Shown piece by piece: positions 24,855 through 39,100 of a stretch of DNA of 64,000 nucleotides. Position numbers and translations under genes: made by a program. How positions within the stretch are numbered: position 1 is the stretch's first letter; the number at the start of each line of letters is the position of its first letter. The DNA is from Chrysomallon squamiferum. Its lineage: Eukaryota; Mollusca; Gastropoda; Neomphalida; Peltospiridae. A model generated the notes under the pieces. The model searched no databases. It worked only from the letters and a program-made list of their open reading frames with translations, and had not been told where the DNA came from. The DNA lies in assembly GCA_012295275.1 (NCBI GenBank), contig CM022671.1, positions 19,524,456 through 19,588,455 of the forward strand, read 5' to 3'.

Positions 24855-27800
24855 GTTATTTATACGTAAAATTAAATACATTTCTTTCCATCATTTTTAC
24901 ACATTTTATTTTCTGATTATCTGTTCTATAATGGTTGTTGTTATTGGCGAGAAAACAAATTTCTTCTTTCAACTCACACTATACATATTTCGCTAATGAA
25001 GTCAGTGACTCTTGCTTGGTCTTCTTTGATTAATGATCCTTAGTGGATTCCAGGCCTGCCTTTTCATCTGCAATATTTAATTAGGTAAAAATCCAATTAA
25101 TACTACATACTAGTTCTGTTTTGCAGTTACTTGGGTTACAAACAATGTTATGATAAGGCAATTGTTTATCAACAGATGCATCCATCACTCGTACATTCTC
25201 ATTTCACACAAACCTCGCTTTATATGACGTCTGCAGTGTTTTTTCCTTAATTATATATATATTTTTTCATTTTATGCAGTCGTTTTATTTTATTTAATCC
25301 TTTAAAATTGGTTTACTTTTGTTTATATCAACAATGTGCTGAACATATTGCCAAACATTTTGGATTAAGTAATGTAAATTGAAGATTTTTTTGTTTTGTA
25401 TAAAAATTATTATGTTTGATGCTTATTTTATTTTATTTTATATGTTTGTTTATTTATTTAGGAAATTTTTTTTAAAATTATATGTTGAACGAATGTTTTT
25501 TTTTGTTTTTTTTTTTGAATAAAGAAATATATTATCATCATTTTATGAAACTATTGTTGCTGAGGTTTCAAGAACTAGTTATCCATGGACACGACACATA
25601 ACAGTTTTCTTTGAGAGAGTAAGGTATTCTTGATTCCTTTGCGGATATTTGTCTGCATGTGATTGAAAATAAGTATGTATTTTCCATTTGTGTTAAAAAA
25701 AATTACAAATATAAATGTATTTCATGTTATTTCTTTTTTCTCATTTATATACGAGATTACTTTTTGTAAATTAACTTCATATGTTGTAACATGCTATTTT
25801 GTGATTCATTAATCTGTACTAATTTACAAATGCGTCCAACATATCAATATCATAATTCAGTATGCAGAATTATCATATACGTTATAGAAAAATTCTTCTT
25901 GATCAAATTCTGTCGTTATTATTTTTTTAATGTAATCGACGAAAATCATATAATCGTTACTTTACATCAAAAGGTAATTAACAAAGTATCTTGTTACAAC
26001 AAAACTGATGTTATGATGTATCGTCTTAAAACACGGAATACTTCAGATTACAACCATATAAATTTTCTTTTATCTTTTTTCTTTTATAAAGAAACAAAAA
26101 AAAAAGTACACAGAAAAAAAGTTAATTAAATATTGATTACGAATATTTCTTTAAATAGACTATGAACTTCACAAAAAAAAAATAATGTGAAAAAAAAAAT
26201 TAAAATCTTTACCTAGTGGTGAAGTAGTTTTATATTTGAATTCTGTAACCAAGCAGACGAAAAAAAAAAAGAGTCTGGATTATTGTGGAGCAGTGACAGA
26301 ACTGGTGACAATTTTGGAAACGATCTCCTTATCGTGTTTGTTTTCTGATCAATACACCCATAGGAGCAAATTACATGAACACTTCTCATACACCAGAATG
26401 ATGAAATGACTCATATCTGATAGCATGGACACACTTACACAAATATTAATTTAATCCTTCAAATATATGAGCGGTTTTTTACTCGAGTATGTTCACGCGA
26501 ACCCACTCTACGACATTGATTGAGAAGCCAATGCCACTTTTTGACAGAAGTTCAAGAAATAACTAATATTTGTTGATTTTTTTTGAATTTTTTTTTTTTT
26601 TTACTTTTTTCCTTTCTCTATAATAAAAACGTTTTATAGAACTGTATCATCAAATAGAAATGCATTAGGTGATTTTTCCTCCTTTCCTGTTTTAACAGAT
26701 AATAACATACATTTCTATATTTTCACACTCTTTCTTTCTTTTTCATAGAAAGTACATTCTTATTATAAAACTCTACAATGCCAGGTCACTTTTGACAGAA
26801 GTTGACATAAAGAAACCAAGAGGTCTTGACTTTTCTGCTTTCCAATTTTCGATTATGTTTTTTGTTCACAGTTTCATTCTGTTTCACATAATAAATTCGG
26901 ATGATAAATGCGTAAAATAGACTGTCACATTTGATTAATGTTTGTATCAAATAAAGAAGGTAATCTATCTTCTTTTATTTTCATTGAGAACATGAATTTG
27001 TTCTGCAAACGTTTCTAAAGTAAAAGATGATTATCTCTCTTTATGTCTCTCTTTTTCTTTTCGCCCTGTCTGTCCCTTTCTCTAAGAGAAAAATAAAGAA
27101 AAAGAAAAGTCAGTCTCTTAATATAATTATATTCCAAAATTCTTAAATTTATCAGTCGAATTTAAAAAAAAATCGAAATGTTCAAAAAGACTTGTTGCTA
27201 AAATTGTATAATTTTAATGAAATCAAACAGTATAATATTAATACTGAAAATTAATAAAAAAATGCAAGGTCGCTTGATAGTGACTACGATAATCTGTTTT
27301 TAAACTAAGTTGTATGTTTGGAATGTACGTGCACTGAGAATATCCGACATTTATCAAACTTTAAAAAGTCGACTTGATCTAAGATTGTTTAAATCATTTT
27401 AAAAGGAAACACGATACCATCGCTTCATTGAAGTAAGACTTAGTCTAAGATTGTTTAAATTTGACATATTGATATTTAAAAAAAAATATGAATACATATG
27501 CAGTAATAAATGAATAAAATATTACGTATTAAAATAAACCAAAAATATTTTTTATATATATTTTAAAACTGTTCTACAATATTGATCTCTATTATTTTCT
27601 CGATAACATATATCTGTTTTAAGATAGACACCTTTAAGAATGTTGAAATATGTTACAAGGTAGGAAGCAAGCCTTTGTCACGAATAAGTAAGTATTTATG
27701 GATCTATAGATCTATCTTTGTACGTACTATTATTTTAAGAAAGAGACAGACGTGTTTTTGTTTTCTATATATTTATCTTTACGATTGTGTGGCCTCATAC

Positions 27801-28565
27801 GTGTGGTTTAGTACAACAGATATAATGAGAGGAAATCCTCTGCCGCCATGCACTAAAGGACCATGTACTCTGGTAACTGAAAGGTAACATATCAACCGTT
27901 TCAGAAGATATATATTTCCAATTTCGCTTTCTAAATGCAATAACTGAGTGTCGTATAATGTATATTAATAGCTGTATTGATATTAGAAAAGATTGACTGT
28001 AATCTTACGAACAAAATTCGTCACCAAATTATATATTTAATTTTTTATTATTTTTTTAAAATTATTTCCAAGTGCTGATTCACCGCCGAATTAGCAGCCC
28101 AATTTTTTTGTTTTATATCCCGGTTCTGAATTTTGGGCCATATACAAGAATGAAAATGTCATTTCCGAATGCATCTGACAATGCTAACAAGAATATACGG
28201 TTGAGCTATGCTAAACTTTAATCTCCGTGAAGGCTTAGAGTTCCCAATAAAAGCGATTCTAAATCGTATGGTGAGAGATAAACACGTACTGTCACGCAAG
28301 AAAACATTTCACATTAGTTCCTGTTTATACATCCTTGTGTTACTATAGTTTTAAATGTGTTGATGCATTTTAGTGTGTATCTTTTGTGTTTTGCCACACT
28401 GTCTATATGTTGTGGGTTAATGTCTTAATTTTTCTTTTCATTGTTATTTTGTGTTAGTATGATGTTTTTTTTCTGTTTTTAACTTATGTGTATGTTATTG
28501 GTCAACTGTCAGATTTTTCTCTCATAGTGTTGTTGTTGCTGCTATTTAATCATCTTTCAGAAGAA

Positions 28566-28622
28566 TTTTTTTTTTTTTTTTTTTTTTTTTTGTTTTTTTT
28601 GTTTTTTTGTTTGTTTGTTTGT
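28566..28622 (+). repeat. Poly(T) and (TTTG)n tract
   Basis: About 26 T followed by T runs broken by single G, ending in TTTG units. Confidence 0.9.
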
Positions 28623-29994
28623 TATAAATACCTAGCATTTTATATAATCTATATAACATATATATAATCATGATTTACTGTTTTCATTAGATTCACAATT
28701 TAATTAACAAACAAGTATTTTATAATAGTAATAATAATAATAATAACACAACAACAACAACAAAATACAATAATATGACATAAATAAATAGATTAACTGA
28801 AGGGAATTTTTTTTGTTTTAAATCTAAAATTAGCAAAATGTCAATACCGTGAAACTGTTTTTATTATTCTTCTGACAAAAACCAGTACTGGTGTAAGTTA
28901 TTTGATATTATCTGCAATTATAGTCATAGCTTTGGGTCAGATGAACAGGTTATTAAACGCTGGACATTTTAATTCAAGTAATATTACATCCTTCGTTAAG
29001 TCATTTACTTTTGTCTCTTGGAGCAAAATCACTGACCTAAAAAAAAATATCCAATGTAACAAACTAAAATTGATATCACTGGAAATAACATAATTATTTG
29101 CTACAGGAAAATTTGTTTATATGCGAACAGTTTCAGCAAAACGATATGAATAACTTTCTGTTATGTAATTGTAATAACTTTTGTACAGATAGGAAACAGA
29201 GACAGACAGAGAGACAGACAGACAGGCATATATACTAATGTACATATACACTTAACCTCTACTGTGATACATTCATACTTTCCACTTTTGTTTTCTTGGG
29301 CGCCATATTGGATAGGTTATAATAAAAGATATACACACATAAATGCAGCAACACTTTAAAAAAATGCGATCGCACAATCTCAAGACTAAAGGCCGTAATT
29401 CATGATATATATTTGCTATAGGGCATGCCTATAATCCTTACTTTGACCTCGATTTTGATGAAAGCATCTGTTCTTATCTTTACTAGATATTGAGGTCAAA
29501 ACCGACGCCAAAAGAAAGCTTGTCAGAACATTATTCGTAAACCGAGACCAAAATTGCACGTCTAGATGTATCTGATTTGTCTCATCATACTTTCTATTTG
29601 TCGTTAGTAAGGAAAACGGATGATTCCGGTTCGTTGGTCGCCTGAAGCAGTTATTATTCAACGATGACAGCGTAAAATTTGTTAACTGGTAGAAAACATG
29701 TCTTGAAACGTGAAACTGAAAAGATAAAATAAGATTAAGAACACCATACTGGGTTGTTTTGAAAATATAGAACATCCATGCTAATGAAATTTATAAATTT
29801 ATAAATATGATTTTACAGTATTTATGTTGAATATAAATGCAGTGACAAATTAATGTCGTTATTATAAACATCACCATTACCGTCATCGTTATGATTATTA
29901 TCATAGTTCAACATCATAGTTTGTTGTGATTCTTCAGTATCCAGTGACCAGTGTCTCTGTTATACTTAAAATTTATCAGTTTTGATAGTCCGTT

Positions 29995-30122
29995 ATATAT
30001 ATATATATATATATATATAAATCTAGAATAATTATGATCTGAGATTATCGAATAAGGACAATTCAGAGCAAACACATACACACACGCACACCCCCACACA
30101 CACACACACACACAACACACAT
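29995..30122 (+). repeat. (AT)n and (CA)n microsatellites
   Basis: About 25 bases of AT at 29,995-30,019, then an interrupted CA run at about 30,078-30,122. Confidence 0.85.
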
Positions 30123-30813
30123 CCACCCATTTGTGGACTAGTCACTACGTCCTTTTGATAAGTACTCAAATTTTTCTCATTGTAATACATCATCTGATAA
30201 AACAATACGAAAATTCGCACACTTGTAACGCTGTGCATAAATATGCATGATGGCATTTGCTCTAAGTCTTTACTCAGTCTCCGACAAACATTGCTGTCTC
30301 GCTTGCCAAAGCATCATAATTTCAGAGTCTGTTCACAAACATTCGTGACTGTCACAACTGCAGAACAACGTGATTACAATGTGTCAACAGGCGGAATGTT
30401 ATTAAGTAAATTATTGATAGCTGAAGTAGTCTGCCAGCACGGAATCCAAAACAACCGTCCTTTGATTTAACATCATTTTCAAGTGTCATCTGGCAGAGAC
30501 AGAAGACAGTTTGACGAGTTTGTGAGAAGTTATTATCGCACGATATATTATTAATTAAATAACCTGATGTGAATAAATTTATCTTGTCATTTTCTTAATA
30601 AGAAATCTGAAAAATATAAATATTTTGAATGACTGGGTCTATTTTCCGGATTAAATTATTCTTACTTGTATTTCCATATTGTACGATTCAAAATGTATTT
30701 AGTGAAGGTTTTTATATTATCTTGGACAAAACAGTGGAGTTAACAGGAAATAAGGTAACAATATACTGTGTATTTACATTATTAAAGCGAAAAACATTCT
30801 TTTTCCTCCCTCC

Positions 30814-30817
<4 letters not shown>

Positions 30818-30907
<90 letters not shown>
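30818..30907 (+). repeat. (TC)n microsatellite, ~90 bp
   Basis: Pure TC tract. Frames through it (alternating S/L or R/E) are artefacts. Confidence 0.95.
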
Positions 30908-30911
<4 letters not shown>

Positions 30912-31629
30912 GCCAATATATACATACCATCCAATATTTCCCACTGTTTCATTCCTTATTTCATTATTCCTACTTTTCCCCTCTCTAATGTTTATTCTGT
31001 CTTTCGCTTATGCGCATGTTCTTTTCGATAATATGATGGCAATATATGTATTATCATCTGTATCATGAGTTGTGCCGGTTTATGAGAATCAGTTTATTAA
31101 ATGACTGGAAACAACAGCTGCTGTTCTATGTGTGAATATCAAAATACTGAAGAACATAATTAGAAACTTGATACATATTCTACAGTTATAGTGAATTACT
31201 CGACAAAACAATATAAAGAAAGGTCATGCGGTCGAACGCCTGTTTCTAATTAGATATCTTTTATATCTAGATGTTTGTCCGTCTGTGTGTCTTATCGATC
31301 TTTCTACCCAAGAATAATTGCTATATCAAATTATAATTTGTCTTCGTGATTATTTGTAAAGACAGTACAATAACAGAACCTATGAGTTTTGTTCCACTTA
31401 GCAACAAATAGATGTTTTAAAAATAAATTGACACATCTTTCTGCATTGATACATACGTATGTTCGTACGTACTAATACGTTTATATACACACACGCATAT
31501 ACACGAATGTATGACAACGTACGTAAATAGATATATCAGAAATAAACATAAATACCAAAATGATTATTCAATACTTCGTTCTATTGGATCAGTAACAAAT
31601 ATTTATCTGTAGATATCATTAGTCTGCAC

Positions 31630-31775
31630 CAGGTATGGGCAACCTTTTTCGAGAAGCGGGCCACATGAGACATGGCTCATCCTCAGGCGGGCCGCAGGTA
31701 CTAATTTACAGTGTAAATGGAACAGTTAGGCGGGCCACTGAGAAAGCCGCGGGGGCCGCAGTTTGCCCATGCCTG
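31630..31775. mobile_element. hAT-type MITE, 146 bp
   Basis: The element has terminal inverted repeats: the left end reads CAGGTATGGGCAACCT and the reverse complement of the right end reads CAGGCATGGGCAAACT, with two differences in 16. The interior is markedly GC-rich (GCGGGCCAC, GCGGGCCGCAG, GCCGCGGGGGCCGC) against AT-rich flanks. The flanking octamers GTCTGCAC and ATCTATAC agree at 5 of 8 positions and differ only by transitions, consistent with a decayed 8-bp hAT target duplication. There is no coding capacity, so it is a non-autonomous element moved in trans. Confidence 0.75.
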
Positions 31776-31802
31776 ATCTATACTGATATAAATAATTCTT
31801 AA

Positions 31803-32340
31803 TACTCCGTTAAACATCTTTTCAGTTCACTGTGTAATACGCATGCATTTTATTACATGCTAGTACGGTTTTTCTTCTATTTTATGTATTACCTTTCTAA
31901 ATTATTTCTTCCAAGTAATAAGTAAATTTCCATGATGTTTTCTTCCAAATTACGTTATCTTTTCAGTTTTTTATCTCTGTCAATATTTTATCACACATTA
32001 ACAAGAGCCTCTTTAAACTATTTTATGTAATGCGTTCTTGAACCATTTCTTCTTTCCCTAGCGTATTCTACACAGACCGCTAAATACCTTTTCTGTTCTT
32101 TAAATATGTATGTATGTTACCACACATTAACACCGGCCTCTTCTTCTTCTCTATTTTCATTTAATGCATTCGTGAACCATTTCTTCTAAATAAATTTCCC
32201 TGGTGTTTTCTAAGCATCTTTTCAATTCTCTGTATTACGTTACGTACTTCATTACAGATTAAACTCATTTTTTATTTTATTTTATGTACTGCGTTTTTTT
32301 AACGTATAAAGTTAAATTTCCCTGACGCATTCTCGAGCAA
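31803..32340 (+). repeat. Divergent tandem array, ~133-bp unit, four copies
   Basis: A recurring block contains CTATTTTATGTA followed by an ATGCGTTC-like word, a run such as GAACCATTTCTTCT, AAATTTCCCTGGTGTTTTCT, CATCTTTTCAGTT and CACACATTAAC. The CTATTTTATGTA landmark recurs near 31,877, 32,018, 32,151 and about 32,276, giving periods of about 141, 133 and 125. Copies are well diverged. It begins about 30 bases after the MITE. Confidence 0.6.
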
Positions 32341-33911
32341 TACGCTGTACATCAGGACACTCTACTATTCAGTTGACACAACGTCGCAGGATTAACGTTG
32401 TCTGTACCGATCTTCAACACAGTTATGTGAATTCTCTAGATTCATTTACATTCAAGACAAAATTAGAAATCATAGCAATAAATGTTTCCAGCGACCTCTC
32501 TCCTTAACCCAGGTTAATGTATTTGTATCTCCCATGTTCCCCAACGTAATACGACAATCGAAGAAATAAAATTAAAAAAAATAATATAGTTTAGTTGCGT
32601 TTGAAAACATGATTTTTAAAAAATATATATATTTATCACTCTATAAACTGCTAATGAATATGCTTTTGTCAATACCAATGACTGTGTGACTCTTTGTTGT
32701 TTCTTTTACTGATTTCATATTTATTTATTTATTTATTTTTATCTTTCTTCTAAACAATACGGCTGTAGAGAAATCTAATATTTAAACTTTAAATAGATAT
32801 ACATAAGAAGATCAGCTTAACTAATGTATATCTATTAAAATAAATGGATTCATGTAAACTAAAAACGATATTTTGTAAAAGAAATTGTAGCAGACTTAAA
32901 TTTCAGTTGTCGTATATTAATATGACAGACATGTGTGCAATGAAGAATGAAGGATGAAAACAATCTCTTTTCGTGACAGTTTTACAGATTAACAACAAGT
33001 CCAAAACATAAAGCTATGCGAATCTTTAGAAAAAAAACCCACAATTATTTAAAATCATAACTGGCACTGCCTTTCTTTTATTGTTAAAATGATAGAAAAG
33101 AAAATACTCAAAACTAATAGCGAAACTTTGTGAAATGTTCGTCTCGGTGAATCACAAATTAATAATGCTCTGACGTTTGAGGCCCTGAACTTGATCTGTT
33201 GTGGAGCCCTTTGACAGAAGCAAACGTCCTTGGTAAACACTGTTGTTTTCTTAGATGGGCTTGTTCTATGACAAATCACCATAAATGTTTTAAAAATTTT
33301 ACCATGGCTTTTCAGATCTGGATTCAATTTTTGAATGGACTAAAGTTTCTTTTAGGGCCCCACTTGGATCAGAGGTCTTGAAGCTTAAGCTTTATTAGTT
33401 TCATAACAGATCCACCATTGCCTGCAGTGTATCGGGCTGCAAGTCCTAGCTCTAACCTCTGAGTTTACAAACTCCAGTAATAAGACAACGGGAATACCAT
33501 CATTACCTTTACATTAAAGTTTGCAGTGAAGGCGCAAACAAGAGGTTCAAAAAGTAATAATAAACAAGTTCAGCAATCTTAAAAAAATTAAATTTCCTTA
33601 CACGCTCTTCCTTAACGAAAATATAATAATAATCATGATGCATTCATATTTGTTTTATGTGTGTGTCTGTCTGTCTGTTTTTATCTTATTGCGGAGTTTA
33701 TTCCTGTTATTTGCTTAACTTGTTTTTTTCCTCCATTCCATTCAAATCGATAGCTGCATTAAGATAGATGAGGTACCAAGCTTTGTGTTATAGAGGGAAT
33801 AATTGTTAGTTTTTCTCTCAAGAGAACTAATTATACACGTAAGACACAAGTCTCCTCTGTTATTGCAGAAAAGCTTTTTTGTAAAAAAGAAGAAAAAACT
33901 ACAGTCGCAGC

Positions 33912-34038
<127 letters not shown>

Positions 34039-34267
34039 GAATAATTTAATGATCTGATATGTTTTATTGTTTTCCAAACCACCATAAAAAGGGAGTTAAA
34101 AACAAAAAAACAAAAAAATTGAAATTTTGACATTCTGATTATCGGCTATTTAGTTTCCTGGAAATGTTTTTATATAACGGATGGAAGGGATAACAATATG
34201 TGGAGGAGGCTGAAGTTTTGCAGTTATTGTGAATTAATTTGATTTCTTTCTTTATAGATTTTGTTGT

Positions 34268-34271
34268 ATAT

Positions 34272-34326
<55 letters not shown>

Positions 34327-34349
34327 TTTGTTTGTTTGTTTGTTTGTTT
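34268..34349 (+). repeat. (TTTA)n(TTTG)n microsatellite
   Basis: About 60 bases of TTTA followed by five TTTG units and a T run, lying between the two long GA tracts. Confidence 0.95.
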
Positions 34350-34820
34350 TTTTTTTTTTATTTATTTGGCTTTTTTGTTTGTTTATTAATTTATGTATTT
34401 AGTTAGTTAGTTAGCTAGACAATTATTTGCATAGTGTTTCTATTTATTTTATTTTTTCTCTCGTTTTTTGTTACTTTTCCTGACTAAAGACACTTAGATT
34501 GAGAGACGATACTCAAAATAATTACTTTGCTTTAATTAAATCTCATTAAACAAATTACTTCTTTTCAGTGAAACCTAAAACCTAAAAATAAAATTACAAC
34601 AAAGACATCTCAAAAGAAAAAAATGTATTTCTATTGTATTTGTTCTAATTAGATGAAAATTTCGTATCTAGATCACGCGATTTTATCCTGTGCCAGACAG
34701 ACAGACGGGATAAACATAAAGACGATGAACTAAAAATAACAAATTGTTTTTATGACAGCACTTTGTTAAACTACTATATCTTAGAATTTAATATTTTAAA
34801 TTATGCAGCTATTTTAAACG

Positions 34821-34970
<150 letters not shown>

Positions 34971-36082
34971 AACTGTACAAGCCATGAATTTAATGGGCCT
35001 TGCAATAAAACTATTGCCGCTAGTGATCAATTTAATACATTCCAATAAAACTGATGGAAATGCATAAAAATATATAAAAATAAAGTGTTTCTTCCATTTA
35101 TTTCAGAAATCTTAATGTTAGTGGCATTTAAGAGATTTTTTAGCTCTTTTCTTTATGGCTTACAAAAAAAAAAAAAAAAAAAAAAAATTCTATAGTGAAC
35201 TTGTTTTCGCAGTACTTTTCAAAGCATTAAGTTCAAAATAGACTTCTCACAAGACTGTATTAAGGGAGGATGATAAGGACTTTTGCCTTTCTTATGCTTG
35301 AGTACTAACCATAACAGTATTTCAGATGTTGTTTAGTGTGCAAAAGTATCACACAGAAAGCCGCAGTCTGTATCAGTTAAATAATGAAATTTCTAGATTT
35401 AAACTGAACACGTTAGATTTATTTGTGAATCATTGAAATACATATGGCCGTGTATGTTGATGTTTTTTTGCATGTATGTTGTGTGTGTATGTGTATGTTT
35501 TTCCAGAAGTTTTCAGTCTCTTTAAGCCTAAACCTACTCGTAACAACATAATTCATTTAAAAAAAAAAAAAAAAATTACCCTCCATACACACACACACAC
35601 TAAAAATGCCTTTATTTTATGAATTATCGCAACATGCCATAAAGATTGTCTTTGAGTTTGTTTAGACAATTTATATCCTCTGTTTTAATGATTAATTAAT
35701 TGATAGACACAGACCCAGCTCTTCCGTTTGCTTCGCCCACAGTTCTCTGTAGGAAAATGGTGTAAGATTGACGCAATTCTAAATGATCGGTGAGGAACAC
35801 AACGTTCTGACAACATGTTTCCAGACTGTTCGCCTCATCGCGTTGTACGTGAAGCAATTACTGAGATGTGCGCTTACTGTCATGGAACGTTCACGATCAT
35901 TAACTCATCCAAACCTCGTACATTCACGTTTTTCTGACAGTTAAATCAGCACTTTAATACTGATTGAGTTCACGTGTAATTAAAGTACAAGTATTAATCT
36001 CTAGTAAGATACTTTGCACTGGAAAACAACATATTTTCATACACACATACTGTAATAACTATACATATATGCACATTCAAAC

Positions 36083-36091
36083 GTACATACA

Positions 36092-36122
<31 letters not shown>
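36083..36122 (+). repeat. (CATA)n microsatellite
   Basis: About ten CATA units. Confidence 0.95.
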
Positions 36123-36123
<1 letters not shown>

Positions 36124-36432
36124 ACAGTAAAGAGTTCAGGACCATTTACTGACTATTTTCATTACAGTTAGACATAAAAGCTATTGCTTTTATAGCCCTA
36201 ATGTTCCACATGATAAAAGTAATATTGAATCTCAAGCTCTTCGTAAAACTACATTGCAGAACTGCATACATTCGATCAGTGACTGTCAAAAGGCAAAAAG
36301 TTGTAGAAAGATAAAAAATACTTTAATTAAAAGCCGCATTTGTTTTGTTTAGTTTAAAACAAAGAGTGAAAGTTTATTTTGTTTGTTTCATTGTTGTGTT
36401 TTTTTTCTTGTTCTTGTTGATATTTTAATTCA

Positions 36433-36478
<46 letters not shown>

Positions 36479-36496
36479 GTTATTATTATTATTATT
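36433..36496 (+). repeat. (TTA)n microsatellite
   Basis: About 64 bases of TTA with one TTG interruption. Confidence 0.95.
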
Positions 36497-37300
36497 CGGG
36501 AAACGTATTGTGTAAATAATGATTAAAACGTCAACTAGTTTACCTTGAAAAACGCCAAGCTTCTAATTAACTGAAACAGAATTCTAGAACTGGCTTCGGT
36601 TAGTTTTCTAAAAATACTGTACGACGTTACCTTTTCACATCATAATATTTCAACAAATAATCTTCTTAGATATGACGCATTCTAAAATGTTTAAAAAAAA
36701 TTATAAAAATAATAAAAAATTTAAAAACAAAAAAATAACAGAGAAGTTCTATTCTCGACACATTCTGTTACTTCATTTTTCTTTCTGTCTTTGTCATTTC
36801 TTTTAGTTTTTCTTCATTTTAAATCAGTTTATGCGATGAAATACAGACTTTATTTTTAGAATTCAGTTTTCCTCTAGTTTTAAATAACCTTTCTCTGTAT
36901 CACAGTGACTAAGCCACTGGCCTACGAACTGATATGCACTGGAATCACATAATCTCGCATGGTATTTGTAGAATGTATAACTTATCGGATTAGCCTTGAG
37001 CCTTTCCTATCTAGCATTTCATACATGAAATAATAACATTTAACAAATGGCATATGTGGATGACGAACAAATTAAAAATGTTGACAACAAAGATAATCCT
37101 TTATGGGTTTGATTGTAACTCTCTGGTTAGAGTGCAGGATCACTGGCTCGGTCTTCTTCAACATTTCAGTCCTACAGCTCCTTTTCCAAAGACCGTGTAA
37201 TATTGTTTTTCCACTCTAAGGGAAGATGCCTGTAAAAAAAATCCCATACTGCTAGTGTAAAGAATAAATATACTTGCTCATTATCTGTATAGTCCTTAAT

Positions 37301-37351
37301 ATCTGTCTATCTATCTATCTATCTATCTGTCTATCTATCTATATATATATA
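37301..37351 (+). repeat. (ATCT)n microsatellite
   Basis: ATCT/GTCT units ending in a short AT run. Confidence 0.9.
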
Positions 37352-37491
37352 TGACTATGTGATGCAAAGTAGTATTAGATTTAAAAATGTGATGATTGTA
37401 TCGTTAAATAAAATTTATTTTCCTTCTTCCTTTTACTGATAAGCTAAGACGCTAACACTGACACTGCTTGTACAGACACCGTATTATAAAC

Positions 37492-37494
<3 letters not shown>

Positions 37495-37546
<52 letters not shown>

Positions 37547-37622
37547 TTGGTTGGTTGCCTAGCTGCTTGTTGGTTGATTGGTTGGCTGGTGGCTTGGTGG
37601 TGGTAGGATGGTTGGTTGGTTG
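37495..37622 (+). repeat. (AT)n followed by degenerate (GGTT)n
   Basis: About 50 bases of pure AT, then about 78 bases of GGTT-rich sequence (GGTTGGTTGGTTGCC...), a G-rich strand bias unusual in this window. Confidence 0.85.
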
Positions 37623-39033
37623 AATGATCAATCGACTGATTTCATTCGGGTTTCTTGTTACTTGATTAAAATGTCTGACAAACTGTAACAGTTTTCAAAT
37701 GTGATTACTTTTAACGACAGAAACGTAATTGTCAGGTTCGGTTTTGATTTTAACAGAATAGTAATGAATCAAGCTAGATTAGCCAGAATGTGTCAGAAAG
37801 GTTCATTGTAATTACTGTTATTATTGTGGTCGTGATCATCATCAACATTATCATCATCATCACCATGTACATCTCATTATCATTATTATTATTATTGTTA
37901 TTATTATTATTACTGCAGTGGAGGTAATAATTACAACACATATTCAAACACATTCTTCTAGATATACATACGAACACTTGCCTGTCCTTCCATCACCAGC
38001 TTTTCCCAAAACACACTAATTATATAATATCGAACGACTATGTTATTAAACATGGTAGAAAAAATTCTCTTGTACGTTTATTCTGTAATATTCCCACGAT
38101 ATTTTATTGCATGCTAGACAGAATTCAGTGCAATAAAAGACCATTAAACGTGCTGTATCCTAGATCAGCGTTATGATGTATTTTATGACAAGCTGCGATC
38201 GTCGGGTTTAACTTCATACGGTGTATTAGCATTTGGCTCCATGACAGCATAAACTCAGCAAGCGTATTCCTAGGGAAGATGACTGCATGGGAATCTGAAC
38301 TTCATATTTACTGTCATTTCATCTTGTTTTATAAGCATGTTAACATAATGCTCAATTTTTATACGCTATACATTTCTTCAGATAGAACAAGTAACTTATT
38401 GATGCTAGAAGAATACGAATTGAGAATTAACTGCTACATTAGCGGCTAAGCTCTTTGTTGTCAAGCTCGCTGACGTTGTAGTCGGATGTAGCAAAGGAAT
38501 AATGAAGTCTTCTTAGACCAAAGGCCTCTCGCCAATAAATTATAGGATAATTATGTCGTTTAACGATTACGAACGGTTTAATAATATGCTTAATCTGGTC
38601 TTCTTGCTATCATTTAAACTGATTGTCTCACGTTTGTATTATGCAGGATAGTACTAAGCTGTTACCTCCCTAATGTGCAATCGTATGATCGTTTGTTATC
38701 TGCATAAATTGACTTTTAACCGAGACAAACGTCTACTGTCAGCTATTTTTAATTTTAAAAATCCTACTTACAAACAGATAAACTGATAAAAAGGAAGCAT
38801 TCGCAAAATTAGCTTTAGCTGTTATCTATATTGAACTGATTCAGATATAAAGCATCACTGATTTATTATTGAACTTCTAAAATCTATTTGTTGTATTTAT
38901 TTTATTTTGTTTTATTTTTGTTTTTACTATGATTATCATCTGTGTCATTATCATCATTAATCCATTATATTGTTGTTGTTACTTATCTTCTTTTTCTTCT
39001 TTAATATAATATTGTTGTTATTGTTGTTGCTGC

Positions 39034-39034
<1 letters not shown>

Positions 39035-39100
<66 letters not shown>
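39035..39100 (+). repeat. (TTA)n microsatellite
   Basis: About 66 bases of pure TTA, followed by GTTTCCATGGAACC at about 39,106. Confidence 0.95.

Larger units (their letters stand above)
18792..31629 (+). other. Presumed first coding intron of the receptor gene, part 1
   Basis: Begins at the exon's donor. No ORF resembling the rest of an ANF_receptor domain was recognised. Besides the listed microsatellites, 24,060-24,300 and 29,400-29,770 are less AT-rich unique blocks. A 17-base repeat (TCTAAGATTGTTTAAAT) occurs at 27,378 and 27,444. Intron status is inferred from the donor alone. Confidence 0.5.

Noticed and set aside
29416-29775. 119-residue minus-strand frame with mixed composition
   Set aside because: It lacks any recognised motif, and its N-terminal portion lies in AT-rich sequence; kept only as a less AT-rich block.
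37100-37190. SINE head suggested by CTCTCTGGTTAGAGTGCAGG
   Set aside because: Box A is partial and no box B follows within the expected 30-60 bases.
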